Origin: Cellulosimicrobium marinum
GTDB lineage: Bacteria; Actinomycetota; Actinomycetes; Actinomycetales; Cellulomonadaceae
Length of the DNA stretch: 64,000 nucleotides
Assembly (NCBI RefSeq): GCF_020551945.1
Contig: NZ_JAJBZH010000004.1
Coordinates: 383,353-447,352 of the forward strand
Direction: 5' to 3'
Part shown: in pieces, positions 40,608 through 50,645 of the stretch
How positions within the stretch are numbered: the first letter of the stretch is position 1
How the letters are laid out: the number at the start of each line of letters is the position of its first letter
The notes under the pieces: generated by a model
Databases searched by the model: none
Told to the model about the DNA's origin: nothing
Seen by the model: only the letters and a program-made list of their open reading frames with translations
Translations under genes and position numbers: made by a program

Positions 40608-41549
40608 TCAGACGCCCGCGGCATCCTTGAGGTCGTCGACGAACGTCGGGTTCGCCTCGAGCCACGCGTCGACGGCGGCGCTCTCGTCGGCGTACTCGTC
40701 GGAGTTGAACATCATGTTCTCGAGCGAGAACAGCTGCTCGTCGTCCAGCTCGAACGCGCCGACGAGCTGGGTGAGCGTCGGGTAGCGGTCCTCGAAGTCC
40801 TTCGTGCCCCAGACGTGGATCTCCTCGGCCTCGCCGAGCGCCCCGTCGGGGTCCTCCAGGTCGCGGACGGGGAACTCGTCGTAGGCCCAGTGGGGGCGCC
40901 ACAGGGTGACGGCGACGTTCTCGCCGGCGTCGGTCTTGCCCTTGAGCTCGGCGAGCATCGCGGGGGTGGACGAGATGGAGTAGTCCATGCCCTCCAGGCC
41001 GTAGGTCGGGATGACCTCCTCCTGGGTGATCTTCGTCAGTCCGGCGCCCGCCTCGATGCCCACGAGCTTGTTGTCGTACTCGTCGGCCATGGCGGCGAGG
41101 TCCTCGAGGGACTGGGCGGGGGAGTCCTCGTTCACCGCGATGGTGAGCTTGGCGTCGTCGTACCAGTGGCCGAGGTCGGTGACCTCGTCGCCGTACTCCT
41201 CCTCGTAGGAGGCGTGGGTGTAGGGCAGCCAGACGTCGAACGTGATGTCGAAGTCGCCGCCGGCGAGGCCGGTGTAGATGACGCCGACGTCGGCGGTCTG
41301 CATCTCGACGTCGTAGCCCTCCTCCTCGAGGACGGCCTGCCACAGGTGGGAGACGGCGATGCCCTCGTCCCAGCCGGAGGGGACGCCGATGGAGACCGAG
41401 GTCTCGTCCTCGCCGGTCGAGGCGGTGTCGTCGGAGCCGGTGCCGGAGTCGGAGCCGCAGGCGGTGAGGCCCAGGCCGAGGACGGCGGCGGTGGCGACGG
41501 CAGCGGTGCGGCGTCGGGTGGTGGTGCGGGTGGTGCGTGCGGGGGACAT
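40608..41549 (-). CDS. opuAC: Glycine betaine ABC transporter substrate-binding lipoprotein
   Basis: 313 residues; ATG 41549 has GAGGAAGGAA upstream. Lipoprotein signal with lipobox GLTAC (Cys31). The mature part is an OpuAC-type binding protein: IGVPSGWDEGIAVSHLWQAV, DVGVIYTGLAGGDFDITFD, WLPYTHASYEEEYG, LWRPHWAYDEFPVRDLEDP, with the Trp/Tyr residues that cage a quaternary amine. The expected ligand is glycine betaine or a related osmolyte. It is the third gene after the ATPase and permease; a GGGCCC-CCAC-GGGCCC hairpin immediately precedes its SD in the 93-bp gap, which may set expression relative to the permease. Confidence 0.9.
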   Translation of the reverse strand: MSPARTTRTTTRRRTAAVATAAVLGLGLTACGSDSGTGSDDTASTGEDETSVSIGVPSGWDEGIAVSHLWQAVLEEEGYDVEMQTADVGVIYTGLAGGDFDITFDVWLPYTHASYEEEYGDEVTDLGHWYDDAKLTIAVNEDSPAQSLEDLAAMADEYDNKLVGIEAGAGLTKITQEEVIPTYGLEGMDYSISSTPAMLAELKGKTDAGENVAVTLWRPHWAYDEFPVRDLEDPDGALGEAEEIHVWGTKDFEDRYPTLTQLVGAFELDDEQLFSLENMMFNSDEYADESAAVDAWLEANPTFVDDLKDAAGV

Positions 41550-41642
41550 GCGTTCCTTCCTCGGGCCCGTGGGGGCCCTGGGTGGGGGTTCTTCTGCCCG
41601 ACGGCGGGGGCCGGGCGGGTGCGGGCTCGGCGGCCCGGTCGG

Positions 41643-42512
41643 TCAGTCGCGCGTGGCGGCGAGCGCCTGGGAGACGGGGGCGCGGTCCCCGAGGGCGGAG
41701 GTCACGCGGTCGAGGTACATCGCGAGGATGACGACGGCGAAGCCCGCCTCGAAGCCGAGGGCGACGTCGACGCGCTGCAGGGCGGCGACGACGTCCTCCC
41801 CGAGGCCGCCGGAGCCGACGAGGCCCGCGAGGACGACCATGGACAGGGCGAGCATGATGACCTGGTTGACGCCCGCCATGATGGTCGGCAGGGCGAGGGG
41901 GAGCTGGATCTGGCGCAGGATGCGACCGGGGGTGGAGCCGAACGCCTGCCCGGCCTCGACCACCTCCTTGTCGACCTGACGGATGCCGAGCTCGGTGAAC
42001 CGGACGCCGGGGGCGAGGGCGAACACGATGGTCGCGATGATCCCGGGGACGGGTCCGGTGAGGAAGATGACGACGGTCGGGATGAGGTACACGAACGCCG
42101 GCATCGTCTGCATGAAGTCGAGCACGGGGCGCACGACGCGCGAGACGGTGTCGTTGCGCGCGGCCCAGATGCCGAGCGGGATCGCGATGACGAGCGCGAT
42201 GAGCGTCGCGACGAGGACGAGCGCGAGGGTCTCCATCGCGGCGTCCCACATGGTGACGCCGGCGATGACGACGAACCCGGCGAGCGACCCGACGGCGAGC
42301 TTCCAGCCCTTCGCGAGGAACGCGATCCCGGCGAGGACGAGCGCGACGACCCAGAACGGCGGGCTGAGCAGGATCGTCTCGAGGCCGTCGTAGACGCTCT
42401 CGAGGACGTCCTTGATGATGTCGAACACGACCCGGAACGTGTCGGTCATCCAGTCGATGAACGACTCGATCCACTGGCCGAGGGGGATGCGGGGGACGAA
42501 GGTGTCGTTCAT
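41643..42512 (-). CDS. opuAB: Glycine betaine ABC transporter permease
   Basis: 290 residues. ATG 42512 has GGAGGTG five bases upstream and overlaps the ATPase stop by four bases (ATGA). The N-terminal amphipathic stretch (WIESFIDWMTDTFRVVFDIIKDVL) is typical of OpuAB/ProW. Six hydrophobic helices follow, with the EAA-loop VEAGQAFGSTPGRILRQIQLPLALPTIMAGV that docks on the ATPase. It forms the membrane channel of the betaine importer with the neighbouring ATPase and lipoprotein. Confidence 0.92.
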   Translation of the reverse strand: MNDTFVPRIPLGQWIESFIDWMTDTFRVVFDIIKDVLESVYDGLETILLSPPFWVVALVLAGIAFLAKGWKLAVGSLAGFVVIAGVTMWDAAMETLALVLVATLIALVIAIPLGIWAARNDTVSRVVRPVLDFMQTMPAFVYLIPTVVIFLTGPVPGIIATIVFALAPGVRFTELGIRQVDKEVVEAGQAFGSTPGRILRQIQLPLALPTIMAGVNQVIMLALSMVVLAGLVGSGGLGEDVVAALQRVDVALGFEAGFAVVILAMYLDRVTSALGDRAPVSQALAATRD

Positions 42513-43798
42513 GCCGCACCTCCGGCGGTCGTGGGCTCGGGTTCGACGGGGGCGTCGTGCACGGCGTCCGCGGTGCGGTCGGCGTCGGTGGCGCCGCCGA
42601 GGTCGATCTCGCCGGTGCGCGGCTGCTCGCCGGGCACCATGGCCTCGAGGAGGGTGACGCGCGGGACGACGCCGACGAGGCGGTCCTGCTCGTCGGTGAC
42701 GGCGACGGGCAGCGGCGACTCGGCGGCGGGCGCGAAGATCTCCGCGAGGGGGGTGTCGGGGGAGACGGGCGCGACGCCGTCGTGCACGAGGCCGTCGAGC
42801 GTCTCCTTGCCGGCCTTGATCGCGGCGACGGCGTCGGCGTCGCGCACGACGCCCTGGAGGCGGCGCTGGCGGTCGACGACGTACGCGGCGGAGACCTGCG
42901 CCTCGCGCATGGTGCGGCTGGCCTGGCGGGGGCCGCCGCCCATCGGGACGACGACGGCGGGGCGGACCATCACGGAGGACGCGGTGAGGACGCGGGTGCG
43001 GTCCACGTCGGCGACGAACTGGGCGACGTAGTCGTTCGCGGGGTCGGACAGAATCTGCTCGGCGGTGCCGATCTGCACGATCCGGCCGTCGCGCATGACG
43101 GCGATGCGGTCGCCGAGGTGCATGGCCTCGTTGAGGTCGTGGGTGATGAAGACGATGGTCTTGCCGAGGGTCTGCTGGAGCTCGAGGAGCTGTTCCTGCA
43201 TCTCGCGGCGGATGAGCGGGTCGAGGGCGCTGAACGCCTCGTCCATGAGCAGGACGTCGGTGTCGGCGGCGAGCGCGCGGGCGAGGCCGACGCGCTGGCG
43301 CATGCCGCCCGAGAGCTGGGACGGCAGGGAGTCCTGCCAGCCGCCGAGGCCGACGAGGTCGAGCGCCTGCTGCGCCTTCTCGCGCCGCTCGGCCTTGCCC
43401 ATGCCCTGGATCTCCAGGGGGTAGGCGGCGTTGTCGAGGACGGTGCGGTGCGGCAGGAGTGCGAAGTGCTGGAACACCATGGAGACGTGCTTGCGGCGCA
43501 GGGCGCGCATCTGCTTGGCGTCGGCGGTCGCGAGGTCGGTGCCGCCGAGGCGCACGTGCCCGGAGGTGGGCTTCCACAGGCCGTTGAGCATGCGGATGAG
43601 CGTGGACTTGCCGGAGCCGGACAGCCCCATGACGACGAAGATCTCGCCCTGCTCGACCTCGAAGCTCGCGTCGATGACCGCGGCGGTGCCGAGCGCGGTG
43701 ACGTCGGCGCGGGACGCGCCCTGCTCGAGGCGGCGGACGGCCTCGGTGGGTCTGCGGCCGAAGACCTTGTAGACGTTCTCCACTGAGAGTGCTGGCAT
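42509..43798 (-). CDS. opuAA: Glycine betaine ABC transporter ATPase with CBS domains
   Basis: 429 residues from ATG 43798. Walker A GLSGSGKST (58-66), signature LSGGMRQRV, Walker B LLMDEAFSALDP and switch His in FITHDLNEAMHLGDRI. The N-terminal YKVFGRRPTEAVRRLEQG is the ProV/OpuAA signature. Residues 290-410 contain two CBS motifs (AAYVVDRQRRLQGVV, LPVAVTDEQDRLVGVV), which in OpuA-type transporters sense ionic strength and bind c-di-AMP. GGAGAGG lies about 13 bases from the ATG, a long spacing. The leader is over 250 bases and may be regulatory. Confidence 0.9.
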   Translation of the reverse strand: MPALSVENVYKVFGRRPTEAVRRLEQGASRADVTALGTAAVIDASFEVEQGEIFVVMGLSGSGKSTLIRMLNGLWKPTSGHVRLGGTDLATADAKQMRALRRKHVSMVFQHFALLPHRTVLDNAAYPLEIQGMGKAERREKAQQALDLVGLGGWQDSLPSQLSGGMRQRVGLARALAADTDVLLMDEAFSALDPLIRREMQEQLLELQQTLGKTIVFITHDLNEAMHLGDRIAVMRDGRIVQIGTAEQILSDPANDYVAQFVADVDRTRVLTASSVMVRPAVVVPMGGGPRQASRTMREAQVSAAYVVDRQRRLQGVVRDADAVAAIKAGKETLDGLVHDGVAPVSPDTPLAEIFAPAAESPLPVAVTDEQDRLVGVVPRVTLLEAMVPGEQPRTGEIDLGGATDADRTADAVHDAPVEPEPTTAGGAA

Positions 43799-44262
43799 GG
43801 TGGGGTTCGGACCTCTCCTGTGCGACGTGTCGACGCACGCTCCGTCGCCGTGCGCAGGCGCACCTGTCCGTGGAGCCGTGGGCGGGTGCCCGGCAGGGGA
43901 CGGTGCGGCGGCAGTGCGCTCGGCGAGGCAGAGCCCAGCGGGGGCCCGGCGTCGACCCCAGCACCCTGCCCCAAACCGAGGGAGAATGCGACCCGATCCT
44001 TTGCCGAAAGGGCAGGATTCGGTCTGGTGCTCGGACGAGAATCCCGCTGTGCGCTGGGAAAACGCCAGGTCGCGCATCGTTACCGGACCGTGACGTTGCG
44101 CGACGGGTCAAGATTTTGCTAAACGCGCGCGTGCGAGCGCGTCGCAGGAAGGGACTCCGCCCGGACAGGGCGACCGGGTAGCCTGGTGGGCGCGACCGTC
44201 CGGGTCCGCACCCCCAGCACCGCGCACACGGGAGCCCCCAGCGCACGAGTCCGAGGAGAACC
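43799..44262. promoter_or_regulatory. Divergent control region of the betaine transporter operon and ahcY
   Basis: 464 bp with no supported gene. An AT-rich island (AAGATTTTGCTAAAC, 44110-44124) stands out and is the likely promoter core, with minus-strand TTGACC beside it. Bases 43990-44024 form a long imperfect hairpin (GACCCGATCC ... GGATTCGGTC around CCGAAAGG) inside the leader of the transporter operon. A TAGCCT -10 candidate for ahcY lies at 44179-44184. I compared the leader by eye with the c-di-AMP (ydaO) and SAH riboswitch consensus sequences and found no convincing match. Confidence 0.45.
44179..44184 (+). promoter_or_regulatory. -10 box TAGCCT for ahcY
   Basis: TAGCCT in GGGTAGCCTGG fits TANNNT, 78 bases upstream of ATG 44263; the leader ends in GAGGAG before the start. 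Confidence 0.35.
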
Positions 44263-45834
<1,572 letters not shown>

Positions 45835-45905
45835 CGCCCGCCGCGCCCCGTCGCCCGGCCTGTGGGAGCGTACTGGCACGAGTCGGGCGACGAGGGGTGA
45901 CGGGT

Positions 45906-46964
45906 GTGAGCGGTCGGGTGGTGCGGTGGACGGCCTGCGGGCTCCTGCTCCTGCTGAGCGGCGTCCTGGCGGTCGCCTCGCTCGTCGCGCGCTACGCGCA
46001 CGGCACGATCCTCGACACCGACCGCTATGTCGCGATCGTGCAACCCCTGGCCGAGGAGGAGTCCGTCCGGACGCAGGTGGTCGACACCGTCACCGATCAG
46101 GTGATGGCCCGCCTCGACGTCGAGGCCATGACGTCGACCGTCCTCGACGGTCTCGCGGCCCGCATCGACCCCGAGGCGCGGCCCCGCCTGTCGGACGCGG
46201 CGACGCAGCGCGCCGACGACGCGGCCGCCGCCCTCGCGCCGGTGATCTACGGGCAGGTCGAGCAGCTCGTGCACCAGGTCGTCGAGCGGGTCGTCGACTC
46301 CGACGCCTTCGCCGAGATCTGGGAGGGCGTGAACCGGGCCGGTCACCGCGCCGTGGTGTACGTCGCGACGGGGGAGGGGGACGTCGTGCGCGCCTCGGAG
46401 GACGGCGTGGTCCGCGTGAGCCTGGGCCCGGTCGTCGAGGAGGTGCGGGCGACGCTCGCCGAGCGCGGGTTCTCGTTCGCCGAGCGCATCCCCGAGGTCG
46501 ACCCGGAGATCGTCCTCGGTCACTTTCCGCAGGTGACGGTCGTGCAGGTCGGGTTCGAGTGGCTCGCCCGCGCTGCCGCGTGGCTCCCGTGGGTCGTCGT
46601 GGCGCTCGCGGCGCTGGCCGTGTGGGCCGCACCCGCCCGACGCCGCGGGGTCGCCCTCGTGGCGGGGACGTGGGCGGCCGCGGGGCTGCTCCTCGTGGCC
46701 GCGATCGCCGTCGGGCGCTCCGCCTACCTCGACGCGCTCCCCGCGTCGGCGCAGGAGAACGCCACGGGCGTCGTCTACGACCGGCTGCTCGGGCCCCTGC
46801 GCGCGGACGGCGTGGCCCTCGCGGTCGTCGGCGTCGTCCTGCTCGCGGCCGTCGTCGCGTGGGCCGTGTGGTCGGGCGGCCGACGGGCGGCGCCGGCCGG
46901 TGGCGAGCCCGAGGGTTCGGACGGGCCGGGGGAGGCCGAGCCGGAGGCCGCGTCCCGCGCGTGA
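45906..46964 (+). CDS. Membrane protein with large extracytoplasmic domain, unknown function
   Basis: 352 residues from GTG 45906 (GAGGGG eight bases upstream; in-frame GTG 45897 is an alternative). One N-terminal helix (LLLLLSGVLAVASLVARYA), then about 210 residues probably outside the membrane (ILDTDRYVAIVQPLAEEESVR, TVTDQVMARLDVEAM). Three C-terminal helices follow (WLPWVVVALAALAVWAA, GTWAAAGLLLVAAIAVG, ALAVVGVVLLAAVVAWAVW) and an acidic Gly/Glu tail. The layout resembles a widespread uncharacterised actinobacterial membrane protein family with a TDxYV/VxPLA start. An inverted repeat after ahcY (45846-45857 with 45884-45896) could pair with its SD. Confidence 0.7.
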   Translation: MSGRVVRWTACGLLLLLSGVLAVASLVARYAHGTILDTDRYVAIVQPLAEEESVRTQVVDTVTDQVMARLDVEAMTSTVLDGLAARIDPEARPRLSDAATQRADDAAAALAPVIYGQVEQLVHQVVERVVDSDAFAEIWEGVNRAGHRAVVYVATGEGDVVRASEDGVVRVSLGPVVEEVRATLAERGFSFAERIPEVDPEIVLGHFPQVTVVQVGFEWLARAAAWLPWVVVALAALAVWAAPARRRGVALVAGTWAAAGLLLVAAIAVGRSAYLDALPASAQENATGVVYDRLLGPLRADGVALAVVGVVLLAAVVAWAVWSGGRRAAPAGGEPEGSDGPGEAEPEAASRA

Positions 46965-47041
46965 GCGCGGGGGCTGTCCCCCGTGCGGTCCGGCGGACGC
47001 CACCCTGGTGCCCGGCCCGCCGTCGTCGGAACACTGGCAGC

Positions 47042-48532
47042 ATGACCACCGTGAGCCCGCACGAGCAGGGCGTCGCCCCGACCGAGGGCACGACCCCGGT
47101 ACCACCTCCCGCCGCCACCACCCCCGGCGGCGGGCTCGGCGCGGGCGCGCGGGGCGCCGTCGGGCGGGCGGACCCGCGCGTCGTCGTCCACCGCGGGGCC
47201 GTGCCGTTCCTGCGGGCGCCGTTCGCGGGGACCACCTGGCGCGGGTACGGGTACCTGTGGCTCGCGCTGCTGCTCGCCCCGTTCGCCTTCACCTACGCGG
47301 TGTTCACGGTGTCGTTCACCGCCGGGGTCCTCGTCACGGTCGTCGGGCTGGTCGTGTCCGCCGGGCTGGTGCTCGGCGGGCGCGGCTGGGCCGCGATGTA
47401 CCGGGGCATGGCCCGTTCGTTGCTCGACGTCGACGTGCTCGCCCCGGCGCCCTACCACCGCCCGCAGGGGTTCTGGCGCACGCTGTGGTCGGGCCTGGCC
47501 GACGGTCCCGGCTGGCGCGCCCTGCTGTTCCTCGCCGTGTCGCTGCCGCTCGCGATCCTGTCCTTCACGGTGAGCACCGTGTTCCTCGCCGTCGGGCTCG
47601 GCGGCATGACGCACTGGTTCTGGTCGCGCTGGCTCCCGGTGCAGCAGGCGAGCGACGGCACGTGGCACCGTGGCGCGTCGTTCGGCACGGACTGGTTCGT
47701 CGACACCCCCGTGCGTCACCTCCTGCTCGTCGCCGCCGGCGCGCTCCTCGTGTGGCTGTGGCCGCACGTCACGCACGGCTTCCTGCTGCTGTTCCGCGCG
47801 CTCACCGTGACGCTCCTCGGCCCGACGCTCGCGAGCCTGCGCGTCGCCGACCTCGAGGAGTCGCGCGGGCGTACCGTCGAGGACGCCGACGCCAAGCTGC
47901 GCCGCATCGAGCGGGACCTGCACGACGGCACGCAGGCACGCCTCGTCGCCGTCGCCATGCAGCTCGGCGAGGCGAAGGAGCAGCTCGCGCAGGGCGACGA
48001 CCCGGGCGACGCGCTCGCGCTCGTGGACCAGGCGCACGCCTCCACGAAGGAGGCGCTCGTGGAGCTGCGCGAGCTCGCGCGCGGCATCCACCCTCCGGCG
48101 CTCGACGACGGGCTCGCCGTCGCGCTCGAGACGCTCGCCGCACGCTCGCCGCTGCGCGTGACGGTCGACGTGGACCCCGCGGTCGAGGCGACCGGGAGGC
48201 TCGCGCCCGCGGTCGAGTCCATCGCGTACTTCTGCGTCGCCGAGCTCGTGACGAACGCCGTGAAGCACGCCCGCGCGACCGGCGTGTACGTCCTCGTCGA
48301 GCGGCAGGACGCCGCCGGCGGGCGCGGGTCGCGCGGCGGGAGCGTGCGCCTGCGGGTGCGCGACGACGGCCAGGGCGGCGCGCACGTCGTGCAGCCGGGC
48401 CAGGACGGACGGCGCACGGGCCTCGCCGGTCTCGCGGAGCGGGTCCGGTCGGTCGACGGCTCGATGGAGCTGTCGAGCCCCGTGGGCGGCCCGACCGTCG
48501 TCACGGTGCTCCTGCCCGCGCGCACGAGATGA
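47042..48532 (+). CDS. NarL-type sensor histidine kinase with 'putative sensor' membrane domain
   Basis: 496 residues from ATG 47042. Residues 1-50 are Pro/Ala-rich. Residues 60-250 hold four hydrophobic helices in pairs (YLWLALLLAPFAFTYAVF, VTVVGLVVSAGLVLGG, LLFLAVSLPLAILSF, HLLLVAAGALLVWLW), the sensor domain common in actinobacterial kinases. HisKA_3 follows: RIERDLHDGTQARLVAVAMQ with the phospho-acceptor His near 298. The HATPase has NAVKHA, DDGQGG and GLAGLAERV. It autophosphorylates and passes phosphate to the next gene's product. Genes overlap or abut (TGATG). There is no SD; AACACT lies six bases before the ATG, a weak leaderless promoter. Confidence 0.9.
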   Translation: MTTVSPHEQGVAPTEGTTPVPPPAATTPGGGLGAGARGAVGRADPRVVVHRGAVPFLRAPFAGTTWRGYGYLWLALLLAPFAFTYAVFTVSFTAGVLVTVVGLVVSAGLVLGGRGWAAMYRGMARSLLDVDVLAPAPYHRPQGFWRTLWSGLADGPGWRALLFLAVSLPLAILSFTVSTVFLAVGLGGMTHWFWSRWLPVQQASDGTWHRGASFGTDWFVDTPVRHLLLVAAGALLVWLWPHVTHGFLLLFRALTVTLLGPTLASLRVADLEESRGRTVEDADAKLRRIERDLHDGTQARLVAVAMQLGEAKEQLAQGDDPGDALALVDQAHASTKEALVELRELARGIHPPALDDGLAVALETLAARSPLRVTVDVDPAVEATGRLAPAVESIAYFCVAELVTNAVKHARATGVYVLVERQDAAGGRGSRGGSVRLRVRDDGQGGAHVVQPGQDGRRTGLAGLAERVRSVDGSMELSSPVGGPTVVTVLLPARTR

Positions 48533-48558
48533 TGGGCGTCCCCGACGGAAGGACCCCG

Positions 48559-49218
48559 ATGCGGATCGTCGTCGCCGAGGACTCGGCCATCCTGCGCGAC
48601 GGCCTCGTCGCGCTCGTAACCCGGCGCGGGCACGACGTGGTCGCCGCCGTGCCCGACGGCGACGCGCTCGTCGCCGCGGTGGCGCGGCTCGCCGCCGAGG
48701 ACGCGCTGCCGGACGTCGCCGTCGTCGACATCCGCATGCCCCCGACGTCCACCGACGAGGGGCTGCGCGCCGCGCTCGCGCTGCGGGCCGCGCACCCCGG
48801 TCTCGGCGTGCTCCTGTTCTCCCAGTACGTCGAGACGCGCTACGCGAGCGAGCTGCTCACCGGTGGGGCGCAGGGCGTCGGCTACCTGCTCAAGGACCGC
48901 GTGGCCGACGTCGGCGAGTTCGTCGACGCCCTGACGCGCGTCGCCGACGGGAAGACGGTCCTCGACCCCGAGGTCGTGAGCCAGCTCATGGGCGCCTCGC
49001 GGTCCGACGACGGTCTCGCACGCCTCACGCCGCGCGAGACCGAGGTGCTGGAGCTCATGGCGCAGGGCCGGTCGAACTCGGCGATCGCGCAGACGCTGTT
49101 CCTCTCCTACGGGGCGGTCGAGAAGAACGTCACGGCGATCTTCGGCAAGCTCGGGCTCCCGCAGGACGCCGGCGACCACCGCCGCGTCCTCGCCGTGCTG
49201 CGCTACCTCAAGGTCTGA
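48559..49218 (+). CDS. NarL/FixJ-family response regulator
   Basis: 219 residues; ATG 48559 has GGAAGGA seven bases upstream, so it is preferred over ATG 48532. The receiver domain has acidic pocket AEDS, phospho-acceptor Asp57 in VVDIRMPP, and Lys in YLLKDRV. The C-terminal LuxR-type HTH reads LTPRETEVLELMAQGRSNSAIA and VEKNVTAIFGKLGL. Partner of the kinase just upstream. Target genes and signal are unknown. Confidence 0.93.
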   Translation: MRIVVAEDSAILRDGLVALVTRRGHDVVAAVPDGDALVAAVARLAAEDALPDVAVVDIRMPPTSTDEGLRAALALRAAHPGLGVLLFSQYVETRYASELLTGGAQGVGYLLKDRVADVGEFVDALTRVADGKTVLDPEVVSQLMGASRSDDGLARLTPRETEVLELMAQGRSNSAIAQTLFLSYGAVEKNVTAIFGKLGLPQDAGDHRRVLAVLRYLKV

Positions 49219-49269
49219 CAGCTCGCCCCGGGGGACGTCCCCCCTTCGAGCTCGGCGGAACGCCGCGCA

Positions 49270-49299
49270 CGGCCCGGGGGAGGGTCCCGTTCCGGGCCG
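49270..49299. terminator. Possible hairpin terminator after the response regulator
   Basis: CGGCCCGG / CCGGGCCG form an 8-bp stem around a 14-base loop in the gap 49219-49364. A GGGGGACGTCCCCC palindrome near 49231 may also act. No T-tract. Confidence 0.35.
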
Positions 49300-49364
49300 C
49301 GCGGCCCCTCGGAAGGCTGGTGAGCGCCGGACCGCACCGGCTCCCGCCGACCGAGGAGCGCCCC

Positions 49365-50645
49365 GTGAGCACCGATCTCGCCCGACCACCCCGCGACACC
49401 TTCGTCGACGCCGTGCGGGCCGTCGCCACGCTGTGCGTCGTCACGGTCCACTGGCTCATGGCCGACGCGACGTGGGACGGCCGCACCCTCGCCCTCGGCA
49501 ACGCGCTCGCCCACGGCCACGGCTGGGCCGCCACCTGGGTGCTCCAGGTGCTCGGGCTGCTGTTCTTCGCCGCGGGCGCGTCCGCCGCCTACGGGACCCA
49601 CCGCGTGCCCGACGCCGTCCGGGTGCGCGGGCACCGCCTCGTCGCCCGGCGCCTGGCCCGCCTCGCGCGGCCCGTGGGCGTGTTCGTCGGGGCCTGGGCC
49701 GTCACGCTCGGCGTCCTCCACGCGGTCGGGCTGCCCGACGGCGCGCTGCTCGCCCTCGTACGACTCGCCCCGCAGCTCCTGTGGTTCCTCGGCGTCTACG
49801 TCGTGCTCGTCGCCCTCACGCCGCTCCTGCGCCGCGCCCTGCACGCCGCCGGCTGGTGGGTCGTCGCCGGCCTGACCGCCGTCCCGCTCGCGGTCGAGGC
49901 GCTGCGGTTCGGCGCCGGGCTGGAGCGGCTCGCGCTCGTCGACGTCGTCCTCGTGTGGGCCGTGCCGTACGCGATCGGCGTGCTGTACGCCGACGCCCGG
50001 GCCGGCCTGCGGGTCGTGCGCCGCGGGCGCGTCGTCCCCGTGGCCGCCCTGCCGTCGCGCCCCGTGCTCACGGGCGCCGGCGTCGCCGCCCTCGCCGTCG
50101 CGGCGCTGCTCGTCGCCGTCGGGCCCTACCCGGCGTCGCTCGTCGGGATGCCGGGCGCCGCGATCTCCAACCTCGGACCGCCCACCGCCCCGGCGCTCCT
50201 GCACGCCGTCGGGCTGGTCGTGCTCGCGCTCTGCGCCCGGGAGGTGCTCGTGCGCTGGGCCGAGGGGACCGGCCGGGCCGTCGTCGGCGCGCTCGCGGCA
50301 CGCTCCCTCACGCTCTACCTGTGGCACGTCACGGCGATGGTCGCCGTCGTCGCGGTCGTGCTCGTCGTCCTCGGCACCCCGCTGCCCGTGCCGGGAAGCG
50401 CGGACTGGTGGGCGAGCCGCCCCCTGTGGTTCGGCGCGTTCGCGCTCGTCCTCGCCGGGATCGTGCGGCTCGTGGGACGCGCCGAGGGACCCGCGGCGTC
50501 GGCCGTGCCCCGGGTCCCCCGGGTGCACCGCGTGCCGAGGGTGCGCCGTCGTGCGCTCAGCGCGACGGGTCGGGCACCGAGTAGGGCAGGCGGTGCAGCG
50601 TCTCGGCCTGCTCGGCCGCCAGCACCTGCGCACGCCGCGCGGTGA
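49365..50645 (+). CDS. Membrane acyltransferase-family protein
   Basis: 426 residues from GTG 49365 with GAGGAG seven bases upstream. The N-terminus RDTFVDAVRAVATLCVVTVHWLM carries the acyltransferase-3 type R..xD..R....V..H pattern. About ten transmembrane helices follow, including LQVLGLLFFAAGASAAYG, VAVVAVVLVVLG and LTLYLWHVTAMV. This family moves acyl groups onto extracytoplasmic acceptors. The last 50 residues are a basic tail (VPRVPRVHRVPRVRRRAL) whose coding sequence overlaps the convergent RDD gene by 89 bp; if the frame were interrupted earlier the protein would still be complete. Confidence 0.78.
   Translation: MSTDLARPPRDTFVDAVRAVATLCVVTVHWLMADATWDGRTLALGNALAHGHGWAATWVLQVLGLLFFAAGASAAYGTHRVPDAVRVRGHRLVARRLARLARPVGVFVGAWAVTLGVLHAVGLPDGALLALVRLAPQLLWFLGVYVVLVALTPLLRRALHAAGWWVVAGLTAVPLAVEALRFGAGLERLALVDVVLVWAVPYAIGVLYADARAGLRVVRRGRVVPVAALPSRPVLTGAGVAALAVAALLVAVGPYPASLVGMPGAAISNLGPPTAPALLHAVGLVVLALCAREVLVRWAEGTGRAVVGALAARSLTLYLWHVTAMVAVVAVVLVVLGTPLPVPGSADWWASRPLWFGAFALVLAGIVRLVGRAEGPAASAVPRVPRVHRVPRVRRRALSATGRAPSRAGGAASRPARPPAPAHAAR

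Noticed and set aside
43981-44110. c-di-AMP (ydaO-type) riboswitch upstream of the betaine transporter
   Set aside because: A CCGAATCC stretch is present on the minus strand, but the other conserved blocks and the terminal pseudoknot partners are not recognisable.
43797-44122. Small plus-strand frames between the betaine transporter and ahcY
   Set aside because: No SD, no conserved motif, low-complexity composition; the region is better explained as leader and promoter DNA.
44161-44262. SAH riboswitch before ahcY
   Set aside because: The conserved SAH-riboswitch core could not be found; only a -10 candidate and an SD are visible.
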